DNA of 7,389 nucleotides. It comes from Treponema sp. Lineage in GTDB: Bacteria > Spirochaetota > Spirochaetia > Treponematales > Breznakiellaceae. Below, in pieces: positions 6,713 to 7,389 of the stretch. Location: the NCBI GenBank assembly GCA_031281855.1, contig JAITEW010000034.1, positions 1-7,389 of the forward strand. Reading direction: 5' to 3'. A program made the position numbers and the translations under genes. Below the pieces are notes generated by a model. It did not search any database. It had not been told where the DNA came from and saw only the letters and a list, made by a program, of their open reading frames with translations. How positions within the stretch are numbered: the first letter of the stretch is position 1; every line of letters begins with the position of its first letter.

Positions 6713-6735
6713 AAACCCGGCCTTGAGGCCGGTTT
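6713..6735 (+). terminator. Hairpin terminator after perR
   Basis: CCGGCC (6717-6722) and GGCCGG (6727-6732) form a GC-rich stem with a TTGA tetraloop. The stem is extended by AAA/TTT after a single bulged C. It begins 8 bases after the perR stop. Only TTT follows directly; a six-T run comes about 9 bases later at 6745-6750. Intrinsic termination is likely but may be leaky into the rubrerythrin gene. Confidence 0.6.
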
Positions 6736-6764
6736 AAAAACGTCTTTTTTGAAGCCCTCCGGTT

Positions 6765-6792
6765 TTGGAAAAGACACAATATTTTTTATAAT
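6765..6792 (+). promoter_or_regulatory. Probable promoter of the rubrerythrin gene
   Basis: TTGGAA (6765-6770), a 16-base spacer and a perfect TATAAT (6787-6792) lie just upstream of the strong ribosome site AGGAGA (6795-6800). The -10 ends only 13 bases before the ATG, so the leader would be very short. The AT-rich stretch 6777-6791 matches 10 of 14 fixed positions of the PerR box, a weak match. Confidence 0.55.
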
Positions 6793-6805
6793 TTAGGAGA
6801 GAATT

Positions 6806-7348
6806 ATGAAGAAATGGGTTTGCACAGTCTGCGGTTACGTGTTTACCGGCGATCAGCCCCCGGCGGCCTGCCCCCAGTGCAAGGCTCCGGCGTCCAAGTT
6901 TAAGGAACAGACTGCCGCCGGCGGTTTTGCCGCCGAGCATGTGGTCGGCGTTGCCAAGGGCGCCGAACAGGACATCCTGGAGGATCTCAGGGCTCACTTT
7001 AACGGGGAATGTTCCGAAGTCGGCATGTACCTGGCTATGAGCCGTGTTGCCGAACGCGAAGGCTATCCTGAAATCGCCGAGGCTTACAAGCGCTACGCTT
7101 TCGAGGAAGCCGAGCACGCCTCCAAGTTCGCCGAACTTCTGGGCGAAGTGGTCACTGACAGCACCAAAAAGAACCTGGAACTCCGCGTCGAAGCCGAACA
7201 CGGCGCCTGCGCGGGCAAGACCGACATTGCCAAGCGCGCCAAGGAACGGGGCTACGATGCCATCCACGACACGGTCCACGAAATGGCCCGGGATGAAGCC
7301 CGCCACTGCTGCGGCTTCAAAGGCATTCTTGCAAGGTACTTTAGCTAA
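6806..7348 (+). CDS. Reverse rubrerythrin (N-terminal rubredoxin, C-terminal diiron domain)
   Basis: The 180-residue protein is a peroxide- and probably oxygen-reducing enzyme of anaerobes. Residues 1-35 form a rubredoxin-like Fe(Cys)4 site, Cys6-x2-Cys9 and Cys22-x2-Cys25. Residues about 50-178 are a ferritin-like four-helix diiron domain with candidate ligands Glu68 or Glu71 (NGECSE), Glu101-x2-His104, Glu129-x2-His132 and Glu164-x2-His167. Classical rubrerythrin has rubredoxin at the C-terminus; this order is that of the reverse rubrerythrins of Clostridium acetobutylicum, which act with an NADH:rubredoxin reductase as NADH peroxidase and are derepressed when PerR is lost. No signal peptide is present, so it is cytoplasmic. 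AGGAGA five bases before the ATG is a strong ribosome site. Position directly after perR supports PerR control. No reductase partner is visible here. Confidence 0.93.
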   Translation: MKKWVCTVCGYVFTGDQPPAACPQCKAPASKFKEQTAAGGFAAEHVVGVAKGAEQDILEDLRAHFNGECSEVGMYLAMSRVAEREGYPEIAEAYKRYAFEEAEHASKFAELLGEVVTDSTKKNLELRVEAEHGACAGKTDIAKRAKERGYDAIHDTVHEMARDEARHCCGFKGILARYFS

Positions 7349-7389
7349 ACTTGACCCGCCTTTCAGGGGCAAAACCTGATCCGCAATAG

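Noticed and set aside
6734..7372. A 212-codon minus-strand open frame opposite reverse rubrerythrin
   Set aside because: The plus strand encodes an intact rubredoxin plus diiron protein with a strong ribosome site; the antisense frame mirrors its codon bias.
7363..7379. Short inverted repeat TCAGG/CCTGA after the rubrerythrin stop
   Set aside because: It has only 5 bp with no T-run, and the window ends 10 bases later, so it cannot be called a terminator.
1..7389. CRISPR arrays, tRNA or rRNA genes, insertion sequences, prophage or defence genes
   Set aside because: No regularly spaced repeats, no RNA-gene folds and no transposase or integrase motifs were seen. Almost all of the window is filled by five recognisable metabolic or stress genes.

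Overview
The window reads as a piece of an anaerobic bacterial chromosome. It has fairly high GC in the genes, AT-rich promoters close to the sigma-70 consensus, and gene content typical of strict anaerobes: a 2-hydroxyacyl-CoA dehydratase/benzoyl-CoA reductase-type activase fusion, a PerR regulator and a reverse rubrerythrin. A host-associated spirochaete (Treponema-like) or a clostridial relative would fit. That is an inference from gene types, and nothing here fixes the taxon.

Layout. Bases 1-650 (+) hold the C-terminal part of a LacZ-type GH2 beta-galactosidase, cut by the window edge. It converges on a minus-strand pair, with a hairpin in the 70-base gap. In transcription order the pair is a 1463-residue multidomain Fe-S/ATPase protein (6027-1636) and then, 6 bases later, an EpsC/CysE-type serine O-acetyltransferase (1629-721). 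A 257-base divergent intergenic region (6028-6284) holds a promoter for each direction, a Fur-family-like operator over the perR -10 region, and a separate widely spaced inverted repeat beside the minus-strand promoter. To the right on the plus strand lie perR (6285-6704), a hairpin terminator, and a reverse rubrerythrin (6806-7348) with its own promoter.

How the genes fit together. PerR is an iron-dependent peroxide sensor, and reverse rubrerythrin is a peroxide/oxygen-reducing enzyme known to be under PerR control in Clostridium, so the right side is an oxidative-stress module. The large protein should be very oxygen sensitive. Serine acetyltransferase makes O-acetylserine, the precursor of cysteine, the sulfur source for Fe-S clusters. 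A link between cysteine/Fe-S supply, the large protein and oxygen defence is suggested by position only.

The most interesting object is the large protein. By reading, it contains two tandem activase (ASKHA ATPase) domains, a four-cysteine linker, and two tandem HgdB-like modules, each with three similarly placed cysteines. One chain thus appears to carry an activase pseudo-dimer and a dehydratase/reductase-like pseudo-dimer. Its substrate is unknown.
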